A stretch of DNA of 64,000 nt, from assembly GCA_965263345.1 (NCBI GenBank), contig CBDHHC010000006.1, positions 248,001 through 312,000 on the forward strand, written 5' to 3'. The number at the start of each line of letters is the position of its first letter. Position 1 is the first letter of the stretch. Shown here piece by piece: positions 7,555 through 16,135 of the stretch. This DNA is from CBDHHC01 sp965263345. Lineage in GTDB: Bacteria; Pseudomonadota; Alphaproteobacteria; Rhizobiales; CBDHHC01. The notes under the pieces were generated by a model. The model saw nothing but the letters and a program-made list of their open reading frames with translations, was not told the origin of the DNA and did no database searches. Position numbers and translations under genes: made by a program.

Positions 7555-9414
7555 CTAAAACACCTCATTGCTCTTCTTAACAGCATCCTCAGACACATAA
7601 ACCTCTGAACCAAGTTGCAGGAACTTTTCGCTCATTTCGTTCATGCCTTGCTCTTTTTTCTCCAGTTCGGCGGCGTAGTCGCGGACGTCTTGGGTGATTT
7701 TCATCGAGCAGAATTTTGGGCCGCACATGGAGCAGAAGTGGGCGACTTTGTGGGCGTCTTTTGGCAAGGTTTCGTCGTGATATTCTCTTGCTGTTTCCGG
7801 ATCAAGGCCTAAGTTAAACTGGTCTTCCCAGCGGAATTCGAAACGGGCTTTTGACAGAGCGTCGTCTCGAAGTTGTGCTGCCGGGTGGCCTTTGGCGAGG
7901 TCGGCAGCGTGGGCTGCAATTTTATAGGTGATCACGCCAACTTTAACGTCATCGCGGTTTGGAAGGCCGAGGTGCTCTTTTGGTGTGACGTAGCAGAGCA
8001 TAGCTGTTCCGAACCAGCCGATCATTGCCGCGCCGATGCCAGAGGTGATGTGGTCATAGCCTGGGGCGATGTCTGTTGTCAGTGGGCCTAATGTGTAGAA
8101 TGGCGCCTCACCGCATTCTTTAAGCTGTTTGTCCATGTTGATTTTGATTTTGTGCATCGGCACGTGACCTGGGCCTTCGATCATGACCTGGCAGCCTTTG
8201 TCCCAAGCGATTTTGGTCAGCTCGCCAAGGGTTTCGAGTTCGGCAAACTGGGCACGGTCATTGGCATCTGCGATTGATCCTGGGCGTAGGCCATCACCTA
8301 ATGAGAAGGTGACATCGTAAGCGCGCATGATATCGCAGATCTCATCAAATTTTGTGTAGAGGAAGCTTTCTTGGTGATGGGCCAAGCACCATTTGGCCAT
8401 GATGGAACCGCCACGAGAAACGATGCCAGTGACACGATCTGCTGTGAGGTGGATATATGGTAGTCTGACACCGGCATGAATTGTGAAATAGTCAACGCCC
8501 TGCTCGCATTGTTCGATGAGTGTGTCTCTGTAAAGTTCCCAAGTAAGTTTTACAGGATCGCCATCACATTTTTCAAGGGCCTGATAAATTGGAACGGTTC
8601 CGATTGGAACTGGTGAGTTACGCAAAATCCATTCACGTGTGTTGTGAATGTTGCGACCTGTTGAGAGGTCCATGACTGTGTCGCCGCCCCATCTTGTGGC
8701 CCAGACCATTTTTTCAACTTCTTCTTCAACAGAAGAGGTTACGGCTGAGTTTCCGATATTGGCGTTGATTTTCACCAGGAAATTTCGGCCAATAATCATG
8801 GGTTCAATTTCCGAGTGATTGATATTGGCAGGAATAACAGCACGGCCTTCGGCAACTTCTTTGCGGACAAATTCCGGGGTGATAAATTCCGGGATGTTTG
8901 CGCCAAAGCTTTCGCCATCGCTGATTTTTGTTTGTGCTTGTTCGAGGGCTTGTTTGCGGCCTAAATTTTCGCGATGCGCAATGTACACCATTTCGTTGGT
9001 GATGATGCCCGCGCGGGCAAATTCCAGCTGAGTAACTGGGGCATCACCAACGCCCCGCAATGGTTGGTGTTTGGTTGGAAATTCACGGGCCAAATGTGAA
9101 CCTGAGACATTGCCATTGTCTTCAGGTTTGACGTCACGGCCTTGGTAATCTTCAACGCCGCCACGTTGTTTGATCCAGTCTTCCCGTAGTCTTGGAAGTC
9201 CGTTTTCGACATTAACATTGTATTGAGGGTCTGAATATGGTCCAGAAGTATCATAGACCTGAAAAGTCGGGTTTTCTTTGTCTGTCAGCTCAATTGATCT
9301 GAACGGCACTTTTATGTCTGGGGCCCCTTCTGGTGAGGTATAGACTTTTTGAGAGGCTGGCAGGGGGCCAGTTGTGACTTCAGGTTTTATAAAGTTTTTG
9401 TCATGAATATTCAT
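7555..9414 (-). CDS. thiC: Phosphomethylpyrimidine synthase ThiC
   Basis: Radical SAM enzyme that converts aminoimidazole ribotide to hydroxymethylpyrimidine phosphate, the pyrimidine half of thiamine. The 619 residues comprise the N-terminal ThiC-associated region, the barrel (for instance SRGGSIMAKWCL and MIEGPGHVPMHKI), and the C-terminal cluster motif CSMCGPKFCSM whose three cysteines bind the 4Fe-4S cluster. Length is normal for proteobacteria. It lies 19 bp downstream of a small membrane-protein gene, and both are downstream of a TPP riboswitch on the same strand, so expression falls when thiamine pyrophosphate is plentiful. Confidence 0.98.
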   Translation of the reverse strand: MNIHDKNFIKPEVTTGPLPASQKVYTSPEGAPDIKVPFRSIELTDKENPTFQVYDTSGPYSDPQYNVNVENGLPRLREDWIKQRGGVEDYQGRDVKPEDNGNVSGSHLAREFPTKHQPLRGVGDAPVTQLEFARAGIITNEMVYIAHRENLGRKQALEQAQTKISDGESFGANIPEFITPEFVRKEVAEGRAVIPANINHSEIEPMIIGRNFLVKINANIGNSAVTSSVEEEVEKMVWATRWGGDTVMDLSTGRNIHNTREWILRNSPVPIGTVPIYQALEKCDGDPVKLTWELYRDTLIEQCEQGVDYFTIHAGVRLPYIHLTADRVTGIVSRGGSIMAKWCLAHHQESFLYTKFDEICDIMRAYDVTFSLGDGLRPGSIADANDRAQFAELETLGELTKIAWDKGCQVMIEGPGHVPMHKIKINMDKQLKECGEAPFYTLGPLTTDIAPGYDHITSGIGAAMIGWFGTAMLCYVTPKEHLGLPNRDDVKVGVITYKIAAHAADLAKGHPAAQLRDDALSKARFEFRWEDQFNLGLDPETAREYHDETLPKDAHKVAHFCSMCGPKFCSMKITQDVRDYAAELEKKEQGMNEMSEKFLQLGSEVYVSEDAVKKSNEVF

Positions 9415-9433
9415 GCGTTTAAGACTCCACAGG

Positions 9434-9826
9434 TCAGGTGATAAATTGATAACCAGCTAAGGTCAGGTAACAGCCAAGGGCGAAATTTATGGCGATAATG
9501 ACTAAGAGCAATGTTTTACGTTCGATCATGGCTTTTCCCAGGGTTTTTACCTGGTTTGGCATAGACACACGGAATATGCCTCCAAAAAAAGCTAACCAGC
9601 CAAAAATGGTGATGATTACAGGCCAATCTGCGATCCAGATATTGTGGGTGTTGATAAGAACAAGTCCGATTAAGATAGCTAATAGACCCGCAATATAGAT
9701 CAACGCAGGGCTTTCCATAAAATTTTCAGCCATTTTTATATAATATTGTGAGTTCAGCAAACCACTTATGCTAACTATAATGAGGAATGGCCCCATCAGT
9801 TTGGCAATAAATAACGAGGTTTCCAT
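9434..9826 (-). CDS. Four-helix membrane protein in the thiC operon, under TPP-riboswitch control
   Basis: 130-residue hydrophobic protein with four predicted helices (about 8-25, 41-60, 68-88 and 106-128); few charged residues, including an RKT turn before the last helix. No family recognised with confidence. The start ATG 9826 is preferred over 9853 because AGAGGGAAG lies about 6 nt before it. The TPP riboswitch is about 100 bp upstream and thiC 19 bp downstream, so this gene is thiamine-regulated. That context suggests a role in thiamine or precursor transport or in supporting ThiC; this is inference from position only. Confidence 0.75.
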   Translation of the reverse strand: METSLFIAKLMGPFLIIVSISGLLNSQYYIKMAENFMESPALIYIAGLLAILIGLVLINTHNIWIADWPVIITIFGWLAFFGGIFRVSMPNQVKTLGKAMIERKTLLLVIIAINFALGCYLTLAGYQFIT

Positions 9827-9930
9827 CTGATACTTCCCTCTCTCTTCTATCAAGAAGAGAAGATATTACACGAAACTAGCGGTTTTTTGGTGTCCAGATG
9901 ACGTTGGAAAAGGTAGGACGTTACATATTT

Positions 9931-10031
9931 TCCGTCCCTTCGCCAGCATGACCTGGATCAGGTTCTAAGGGTTCACACGTGGTCTTTATGGGACTTTTGT
10001 GTATCTCAGCAGTACAACTGCACCCCTCGGA
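9931..10031 (-). promoter_or_regulatory. TPP (thi-box) riboswitch
   Basis: Read on the minus strand this has the full TPP aptamer core: GGGGTGC at the 5' stem (about 10021-10027), CTGAGAT (10004-10009 and next base), ACCC before AGAACCTGATC, the palindromic ACCTGATCCAGGT (9951-9963), CATGCTGGCG and the closing AAGGGA. It precedes the membrane-protein/thiC operon. When bound to thiamine pyrophosphate it is expected to shut off the operon. No obvious terminator hairpin lies between it and the start at 9826, so control may be at translation. Confidence 0.95.
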
Positions 10032-10174
10032 TGTCTCTAAAGTAATGGTTTTTGCTGTTTTTGGCCATAGTCATTCTTATTAAAAGTCCAAAATTTTTCT
10101 AAAAGGACTTAAGTCAAAGAAATTTTTAACATAATTCCATTAGATTTTAGATAAAGATTGGTATGGAGTTATCA

Positions 10175-10651
10175 ATGAAAATTGAAGTATTAGACTTTTC
10201 CGCGTTAAAGGTTTTCGTGGTGGAGCCCTATGACGCTGAACAAAGCGATCTTCGGGCTAATTTAATGGGGCTGGGTATTCGTTCAGAAGACATCAGATCT
10301 TATGATTCTATGGTTTTTCTGGAGCATGTTCTCGAAAACCCTGTTGATTTGATCATATTGAACTGTATGCATGGGTATTTTCACCAAAAGATTCTACAGA
10401 CGACGTTAAATATCCTGCAAACGAGTGTGCCAAAGCCAATTCCGGTGCTTTTTGTTTTAGAAAAAGAGATTGGTTTTTTAAAAACACAATTTTTAAATCA
10501 AAGCCTTTATTCGACTATTCAGATGCCTCTTTATAGTAAAATGTTGTATTTAAAGATTAATTTGCTTGTTTCTGGGGGGCGCCGTGAGACTGTTCCGGCT
10601 GGGATTAACGAAGTTGTTATGCTTCGTGAAGATCGGTTTGCCTTGCAATAA
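10175..10651 (+). CDS. Pseudo-receiver domain protein
   Basis: 158 residues with the pattern of a CheY-like receiver: VFVVEPYDAEQSDLRANLMGLGI (strand 1 and helix 1), DLIILNCMHG (strand 3) and PIPVLFVLE (strand 4). The phospho-accepting Asp expected in DLIILD is Asn here, and the strand-1 acidic pair is reduced, so phosphorylation is unlikely. No output domain. ATG 10175 is chosen over 10163 because GGAG lies 7 nt upstream. It precedes the radical SAM gene by 79 bp on the same strand. Function unknown. Confidence 0.6.
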   Translation: MKIEVLDFSALKVFVVEPYDAEQSDLRANLMGLGIRSEDIRSYDSMVFLEHVLENPVDLIILNCMHGYFHQKILQTTLNILQTSVPKPIPVLFVLEKEIGFLKTQFLNQSLYSTIQMPLYSKMLYLKINLLVSGGRRETVPAGINEVVMLREDRFALQ

Positions 10652-10730
10652 ACCTATTGTGACTTTTTATATAGTCTGTATGTGTTATTAGTAGTCAACA
10701 TAAAGAACAAAGACTTACAGGCCAATATAA

Positions 10731-11729
10731 ATGAACGAAATCGCCATTCTATCCCAATCAAAACATGGTGTTAAAAGCCTTGGGAAATTTGAGCATCCTG
10801 ATCTTACTGCTAAAGGTGAACAAAGAGCACAGGTTCCCTTGGATCAATTAGAAACGTTGTGGATTAATACAGGGACCTTATGCAATATTGAATGTGTCAA
10901 TTGTTATATTGAATCCAGTCCTAAAAATGATCGTTTGGTGTATTTCAAAGCCCAAGATGCCATAAGTCTTTACGATGAAATTCAAAATTTGAAGCTTGGT
11001 ACTAAAGAAATCGCTTTTACAGGCGGTGAGCCCTTTATGAATCCTGATATGCTGGAGATGATGGAAGAGGCTTTGAAACGTGGTTTTGAGGTTTTGGTGC
11101 TTACAAATGCCATGGTTCCTTTGCAAAGAAAAAAAATTAAAGATGGTTTGCTTAGGCTCCAAGAGCACTATGGGGCCCAATTAACGCTTCGAGTTAGTCT
11201 TGATCATCATAGCCAAGAATTACATGAAAAAGAGCGTGGGCCTCGCAGTTGGGACAGTGCAATTGCCGGTATCGACTGGTTGTCTGAACAGGGCTTTCAG
11301 CTTGCAATTGCCGGGCGTACATGTTGGGGTGAGACAGAAAAAACCTCACGAGCTGGTTATGCTGATCTTATTTCCAGCCGTGGATGGGCCATTAATGCTT
11401 ATGATACCTCAGTAGTTGTTCTGTTTCCAGAGATGGAAGGACAAGAGGATGTTCCCGAGATTACAACAGCCTGTTGGGACATTCTTGGAAAAACTCCATC
11501 GGATATTATGTGCTCAAATAGCCGGATGGTTGTGAAGCGCAAAGGGGATGATAAACCCAGTGTGCTCCCTTGTACTTTGCTACCTTATGCCGAAGAGTTT
11601 GGAATGGGAGCAAGCCTTGAAGAGTCTCTAAAGGCTGATGGGGGCATGTTTGATGAGGGGGCCGTGAAGTTGTGTCATCCTTATTGTGCGAAGTTTTGTG
11701 TGTTAGGTGGGGGCAGCTGTTCTACATAA
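10731..11729 (+). CDS. Radical SAM protein
   Basis: 332 residues. The CNIECVNC motif near residue 51 gives the CxxxCxxC cysteines for the 4Fe-4S/SAM site, followed by FTGGEPFMNPDMLEM, the conserved GGEP. The C-terminal third has more cysteines (CTLLPY, then LCHPYCAKFCVLGGGSC), suggesting an auxiliary cluster of the SPASM/twitch type. Such proteins often modify peptides, but no small precursor peptide is evident here. The substrate is unknown. It follows a pseudo-receiver gene and ends 13 bp before a dispersed palindromic repeat. Confidence 0.85.
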   Translation: MNEIAILSQSKHGVKSLGKFEHPDLTAKGEQRAQVPLDQLETLWINTGTLCNIECVNCYIESSPKNDRLVYFKAQDAISLYDEIQNLKLGTKEIAFTGGEPFMNPDMLEMMEEALKRGFEVLVLTNAMVPLQRKKIKDGLLRLQEHYGAQLTLRVSLDHHSQELHEKERGPRSWDSAIAGIDWLSEQGFQLAIAGRTCWGETEKTSRAGYADLISSRGWAINAYDTSVVVLFPEMEGQEDVPEITTACWDILGKTPSDIMCSNSRMVVKRKGDDKPSVLPCTLLPYAEEFGMGASLEESLKADGGMFDEGAVKLCHPYCAKFCVLGGGSCST

Positions 11730-11741
11730 CCTTTAATCACT

Positions 11742-11825
11742 CCCAAATCTTCCTGGACTTCGTTACTCGTCACTCACTTAGCCTTCCTAAGCATCGCTCC
11801 TCGTGCCTAGCCCAGAAAAATTTGG
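11742..11825. repeat. Dispersed imperfect-palindrome repeat, copy 1
   Basis: 84-bp element bounded by CCCAAAT and ATTTGG, with arms pairing at the ends (CCAAAT..TT.CTGG.CT) and at the apex (CTTAG/CTAAG). A related copy of 85 bp lies at 50952-51036, sharing both ends, the CTTCGTTACTC-like block in the left arm and a CGC/TCGT-rich block in the right arm. It begins 13 bp after the radical SAM stop and ends 36 bp before the LysE gene; pairing in RNA could protect or terminate the upstream transcript. Confidence 0.6.
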
Positions 11826-11861
11826 AAGCGACTTTTTTTTATTTTTATCTAAGTTTTTCAT

Positions 11862-12476
11862 ATGACTCTTGCTAGTATATTTTCTTTATTTGGTGCGATG
11901 ATGGCCCTTGCGATTGTACCTGATGCGAGTGTTCTGGCCGTCGTAGCGCGTTCTGTTGCATCTGGTTTGTGGCATGGTGTTGTGGTTGTACTTGGCATTA
12001 TTGCTGGGGATGTGATTTTTATTCTTTTGGCCATTTATGGTTTGTCAGCTCTTTCAGGTGTATTAGGCGATCTGTTTGTTTTTGTAAAGTATGCTGGGGC
12101 TGCATACCTAATTTATTTAGGTGTTTTGATCCTGCGATCTCAGTCAAGTGCATTTAAGGTTGAAGATGTTCAAGCAGCGTCTTGGATATCCAGTTTTTTG
12201 TCTGGGTTATTTTTAACTTTGAGTGATGCGAAAGCAATTCTTTTTTATATGAGTTTTCTTCCTGCGTTTTTGGATCTTAGCGCAGCTTCATTTGTCGATA
12301 TTGTGATTGTTATCAGTTTGGCAGGTCTTACGATTGGTTTTACAAAACTTGGGTATGCTTATTTTGCTCTTAAAGGTGAAGGGGTTTTTCTTAAGCTGAA
12401 CTCCTTTGTAAGCCCGAGCCTGATTGCCGGAGTGGTTTTGATTGGTGTTGGAATTTATTTGGCCGTGCGAAGTTAA
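11862..12476 (+). CDS. LysE/RhtB family amino-acid exporter
   Basis: 204-residue inner-membrane protein with about six helices and the family signature near the N-terminus (MALAIVPDASVLAVVARSVASG, the position of the canonical PGP-rich first loop), then KYAGAAYLIYLG and FLTLSDAKAILFYMSFLP. Family members export lysine, threonine, homoserine or similar. Substrate unknown here and no LysR-type regulator is adjacent. ATG 11862 overlaps the first helix normally; no strong ribosome-binding site is visible. Confidence 0.85.
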   Translation: MTLASIFSLFGAMMALAIVPDASVLAVVARSVASGLWHGVVVVLGIIAGDVIFILLAIYGLSALSGVLGDLFVFVKYAGAAYLIYLGVLILRSQSSAFKVEDVQAASWISSFLSGLFLTLSDAKAILFYMSFLPAFLDLSAASFVDIVIVISLAGLTIGFTKLGYAYFALKGEGVFLKLNSFVSPSLIAGVVLIGVGIYLAVRS

Positions 12477-12514
12477 AAATATGAACTTTTATTGTTGTTC
12501 GAACGACTGAAGGA

Positions 12515-13024
12515 TTAAGTTATATAAGTTTTTACAAACTCATGAAAGCATGGTGAGACTTCACGCCAGAAATGCATCTGTTCTTGTTGCAGGTTTGATT
12601 TTTCTGCTTTTGATATATCATGTTGATCAACATAAACTGAGGCAATAACTCTTGGGTTTGATGGGGTTTTTCGGAAATCAAGAGCGAGTGCAAGGTCAGA
12701 TCCTATCTCACGGTTTACAGCAATCAGGAATGCTTTATCAGCGTTTAGCCATAAGGAGTGATCTTGATAATGAGTTAAAATTTTGGAAGAACATATGGAC
12801 CATTGAAGGCCTGTTAAATAGTCCAGGCCTCTCGATTCAGATTGCATTTTATCCAATGATAAAAGTAAATCCACTTGGTCAATAGGTTCTTTCAGCCATG
12901 GTGTGATTGTTTCCCATTGATGCTTTGAAGGCTGAAGCCATTTTCCTTCAGCGATCAAATCCAGAAGAAGATCCGGGACTTTGTTATTTCGAATATATGT
13001 GTCTTTGTGCATTTTTAGTACCAT
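12515..13024 (-). CDS. Hypothetical protein, weakly SUKH-like
   Basis: 169 residues, soluble. The C-terminal half (LIAVNREIGSDLALALDFR, then PRVIASVYVDQ and HFWREVSPCFHEFVK) has the alternating pattern seen in SMI1/KNR4 proteins, where a GDLLALD-like strand is followed by an RVI strand. The N-terminal half (VPDLLLDLIAEGKWLQPSKHQWE) fits the helical entry of that fold. This is a weak resemblance read by eye. ATG 13024 is used; ATG 13012 is an alternative and neither has a clear ribosome-binding site. It stands alone between LysE and a YcxB-like gene. Confidence 0.55.
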   Translation of the reverse strand: MVLKMHKDTYIRNNKVPDLLLDLIAEGKWLQPSKHQWETITPWLKEPIDQVDLLLSLDKMQSESRGLDYLTGLQWSICSSKILTHYQDHSLWLNADKAFLIAVNREIGSDLALALDFRKTPSNPRVIASVYVDQHDISKAEKSNLQQEQMHFWREVSPCFHEFVKTYIT

Positions 13025-13078
13025 TTTGTAATATGCTTTTGTTTAAATATATCAGATAAAAGGCAATTGGGTGTTGTC

Positions 13079-13564
13079 ATGAAAATTAGATATCAGATTA
13101 CAAAAGAAGACTATGAAGAAGCAATGAAGCTCGTTTGGCAAAGACCAACAAAATATTATCTATTTTTTGCTTTCCTATTTTTAGGCTTATGCTTACTTGG
13201 CTTTTTTTATGGGTTTGATAAGTGGCTTATTGGGCTGCTTGTTATGTTTTTTGTGTGCTCATTTATCATTTTTCCTCTTTGGCAGAAGTTTATTACTCAT
13301 CGAAATTTTTATTTACACAAAGATGATATCACTCAAATGCGGATGATCGAATTGCAAGGTAGCGGTCTATATCTGTCCACTGTTCATTCGCAACATTTTA
13401 TTCCGTGGGACAAAATTAAAAGATGGCAGGAGAATAAAGATTATATATTGATTTATGTGAGGCCACTTGTCGTTCATATTATCCCAAAAGGATTATCCGA
13501 ACAGGGTTTTGAGGTTGATGAGTTTAGAAGTCGTTTGATGGAGTTTGTTGGGCCGGTAGGTTAA
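13079..13564 (+). CDS. YcxB-like membrane protein
   Basis: 161 residues. An N-terminal soluble stretch (RYQITKEDYEEAMKL) is followed by two helices (about 26-42 and 46-63) and a C-terminal beta-rich domain with FIPWDKIKRWQENKDYILIYV and VHIIPKGLSE. This order and the WDKI..W pattern fit the YcxB-like family, whose function is unknown. ATG 13079 is used rather than the TTG at 13067. It is convergent with truA, 20 bp away. Confidence 0.7.
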   Translation: MKIRYQITKEDYEEAMKLVWQRPTKYYLFFAFLFLGLCLLGFFYGFDKWLIGLLVMFFVCSFIIFPLWQKFITHRNFYLHKDDITQMRMIELQGSGLYLSTVHSQHFIPWDKIKRWQENKDYILIYVRPLVVHIIPKGLSEQGFEVDEFRSRLMEFVGPVG

Positions 13565-13583
13565 AGCCTCTAATTTTTACCAA

Positions 13584-14321
13584 TCAATATTCTGCTTTTA
13601 CAAAATACAGTCCGTGCGCTGGGGCGACGACACCGCAGCGCGACCGATCTGCTGCTTCTAAAGCTGCTTTGAGGTCGTCTGTGGACCATTTGCCTTCGCC
13701 AACCATTTTGAGTGAGCCAACCATCGATCTGACCTGATTGTGCATAAAGGATCTTGCGGACGTTTCAATCAGGATTTCTTCTCCCGCTCGAATGACACAA
13801 AATTCGTCTAGAGTTTTATGTGGTGATTTTGCCTGGCAGTGAGCAGAACGGAAGGTTGTAAAGTCATGTTCGCCAACAAGGCATTGGGCGGCCTTGTGCA
13901 TTGCAGGTGCGTCTAATTCTGTATTGATATGCCACGCTCTATTTTTATCCAGTGCGAGACGCGCTCTTCGACAGATGATGCGATAGAGATAATGTCTAGA
14001 TTTGGCAGAGAAGCGAGCATCAAAATCGTCATCTGTTTTTTCGCATTTTAATATGGCTATAGGATTAGTTTTTAGATGGTGATTTAGTGCTTCTCGTATT
14101 TTTAGTGGGTCCCAATCTTTTGATAAGTCGATATGTGCAACCATGCCAAGGGCATGAACGCCTGAGTCCGTTCGTCCTGCCCCTGTTGGATTACATTCTT
14201 CGCTACTGAACGCCTTTATGGCTTTGGCAATTTCACCCTGAACAGACGCACCATTATCCTGGATCTGCCAGCCAACTAACGGGGTGCCATCATATTCTAT
14301 GGTGAGTTTATACCTAGGCAT
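13584..14321 (-). CDS. truA: tRNA pseudouridine(38-40) synthase TruA
   Basis: Converts uridines 38-40 of the tRNA anticodon arm to pseudouridine. The 245 residues start MPRYKLTIEYDG and contain GAGRTDSGVHALG, whose Asp is the catalytic nucleophile, then SRHYLYRI, HDFTTFRS and SFMHNQVRSMVGSL in the standard order. ATG 14321 is chosen because family members begin with this MPRYK-type sequence; a TTG three codons upstream is less likely. It lies 17 bp after the adenosine kinase gene and is probably cotranscribed with it. Confidence 0.95.
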   Translation of the reverse strand: MPRYKLTIEYDGTPLVGWQIQDNGASVQGEIAKAIKAFSSEECNPTGAGRTDSGVHALGMVAHIDLSKDWDPLKIREALNHHLKTNPIAILKCEKTDDDFDARFSAKSRHYLYRIICRRARLALDKNRAWHINTELDAPAMHKAAQCLVGEHDFTTFRSAHCQAKSPHKTLDEFCVIRAGEEILIETSARSFMHNQVRSMVGSLKMVGEGKWSTDDLKAALEAADRSRCGVVAPAHGLYFVKAEY

Positions 14322-14338
14322 TGATTTCAAGTTCGCGT

Positions 14339-15337
14339 TTAAGCTTGTTTTAGGATTTCATTTGCAAGTTCTGAAAGATTTTTTTCAGGGCGGGCGCCAT
14401 AATGAGATATGATTTCTCCCGCAGCAAGACTTGCCAATTGACCACACGTTTTCAGCGGCTGGTTTCTAGAGTATCCATAGAGAAATCCAGCGGCATAGAG
14501 ATCTCCAGCACCAGTTGTGTCTAAGACTTCCTGGACTGGGACGACGTCTATTGGAATGGTTTCTTCTTTTGAAATAATCACAGAGCCTTTGCTTCCCTTT
14601 GTCAGGGCAGAGATTTCACATTCTGTACGGATATTGTTTGCGGCTTCGTCGAAATTTTCTGTTTCATAAAGGGCGCAGATTTCTTCTTCATTGGCAAATA
14701 AGATATCAACGTCCTGTTTTATGAAATCATGAAATTCTTGTCTGTGACGATTAACACAAAATCCATCTGATAGGCTTAGAGCGACTTTCGTATCTGCTGA
14801 TTTGGCGATTTCCGCAGCTTGATGGAAGGCTCGTTTTGCTTCTTCTTTATCATAGAGGTATCCTTCAAGATACAGAACTTTTGCTCTTGCGATCATGTCT
14901 TTATCTATCTCGTTGTCATCCAGTTGTGTGCTGGCCCCGAGATAGGTATTCATCGTACGCTCACCGTCAGGTGTTACAAAGATTAAACATCTTGCTGTTG
15001 GGATGCTATTGAGTGCCAATGGGGTTTGGTATTCCACACCAATTGATCGGATATCATGCTGGAAAATTTTGCCGAACTGGTCATCCGCTACTTTGCCTAT
15101 GAATGCGCCATTACCGCCAAATGATGCGAGGCCAGCAATTGTGTTTGCTGCAGATCCGCCAGAGCTTTCTATGGCCGGGCCCATTTTTTCGTATAAATTA
15201 TCCGCTTGTTCTGCATCAATGAGCTGCATATTGCCTTTGAGCAGGTCTAACTCTTTTAAGTTTTCATCATCACAACTTGAAATGATATCAACAATAGCGT
15301 TGCCGATGCCTAGAACATCGAAGTGGGTCTCAGACAT
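14339..15337 (-). CDS. Adenosine kinase, PfkB family
   Basis: 332-residue PfkB-type sugar kinase predicted to phosphorylate adenosine to AMP. The N-terminal GIGNAIVDII and GGSAANTIAGLASFGG form the substrate-binding part; the C-terminal DTTGAGDLYAAGFLYG carries the catalytic Asp and anion hole. Overall similarity is to the alphaproteobacterial adenosine kinases rather than ribokinases (for example LLKGNMQLID and the long EFHDFIKQDVDILFANEEE region). Followed closely by truA on the same strand. Confidence 0.88.
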   Translation of the reverse strand: MSETHFDVLGIGNAIVDIISSCDDENLKELDLLKGNMQLIDAEQADNLYEKMGPAIESSGGSAANTIAGLASFGGNGAFIGKVADDQFGKIFQHDIRSIGVEYQTPLALNSIPTARCLIFVTPDGERTMNTYLGASTQLDDNEIDKDMIARAKVLYLEGYLYDKEEAKRAFHQAAEIAKSADTKVALSLSDGFCVNRHRQEFHDFIKQDVDILFANEEEICALYETENFDEAANNIRTECEISALTKGSKGSVIISKEETIPIDVVPVQEVLDTTGAGDLYAAGFLYGYSRNQPLKTCGQLASLAAGEIISHYGARPEKNLSELANEILKQA

Positions 15338-15420
15338 AAAGGAAATCTCCGAAAAAGGATTCTTGATTGAATAAAATGTATTAGCCGCGCACTATAAAAC
15401 AGTCGTTTTTATATGCAAGA

Positions 15421-16098
15421 TTAAATCGATTTGCCTTCAAAGGCGCATAAATCTGAGATTTTGCAAATTTCACATTCAGGTTTTCGTGCTTTGCAGACAT
15501 AACGTCCATGTAAGATTAGCCAATGATGGGCGTGGGTTAGATATTTTTTGGGCACGTTCTCTAAGAGACCTTCTTCGACTTTTAGAGGATTTTTGCCAGG
15601 TGCCAGGCCAGTTCTGTTAGAAACCCTAAAAATATGTGTGTCAACTGCCATTGTTGGCTGACCAAACACAACATTCAGAACAACATTTGCTGTTTTGCGG
15701 CCAACTCCAGGCAGTTTCTCAAGGTCTTCACGGATTTCAGGGACTGTCGAATTAAAGTCTTCGATTAACATTTTGGAAAGGCCAATGACATTTTTTGCTT
15801 TATTTTTATAGAGACCAATTGTTTTAATGTAATCACGAAGCTTTGCTTCTCCTAATTTGACCATTTTTTCTGGTGTGTCTGCAATTTTAAACAAGTCTTT
15901 GGTGGCTTTATTCACACCAACGTCTGTTGCTTGTGCAGATAAAGCCACAGCAACCACAAGTGTGTAAGGGTTTGAATATTCTAATTCTGTTTTTGGTTCA
16001 GGAGCTTCTTTTTGAAATCTTTTAAAAATTTCGTTTATTGTTTTTTTATCGAGATTGGATTTGACAGATTTTTTGGTCTTTTTCGGAGATGATGTCAT
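15421..16098 (-). CDS. nth: Endonuclease III (DNA glycosylase/AP lyase)
   Basis: Base-excision repair enzyme removing oxidised pyrimidines. The helix-hairpin-helix LEKLPGVGRKTANVV provides the catalytic Lys, and AVDTHIFRVSNR the catalytic Asp. The C-terminus holds a 4Fe-4S cluster motif with spacing C-x6-C-x2-C-x5-C (CKARKPECEICKISDLC). The 225 residues include a lysine-rich N-terminal tail of about 15 residues. Divergent from the DUF2244 gene, whose start is 37 bp away. Confidence 0.96.
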   Translation of the reverse strand: MTSSPKKTKKSVKSNLDKKTINEIFKRFQKEAPEPKTELEYSNPYTLVVAVALSAQATDVGVNKATKDLFKIADTPEKMVKLGEAKLRDYIKTIGLYKNKAKNVIGLSKMLIEDFNSTVPEIREDLEKLPGVGRKTANVVLNVVFGQPTMAVDTHIFRVSNRTGLAPGKNPLKVEEGLLENVPKKYLTHAHHWLILHGRYVCKARKPECEICKISDLCAFEGKSI

Positions 16099-16135
16099 TT
16101 TGTTTCGTATTTCAAAGGAAAATTGCTAAACTTTC

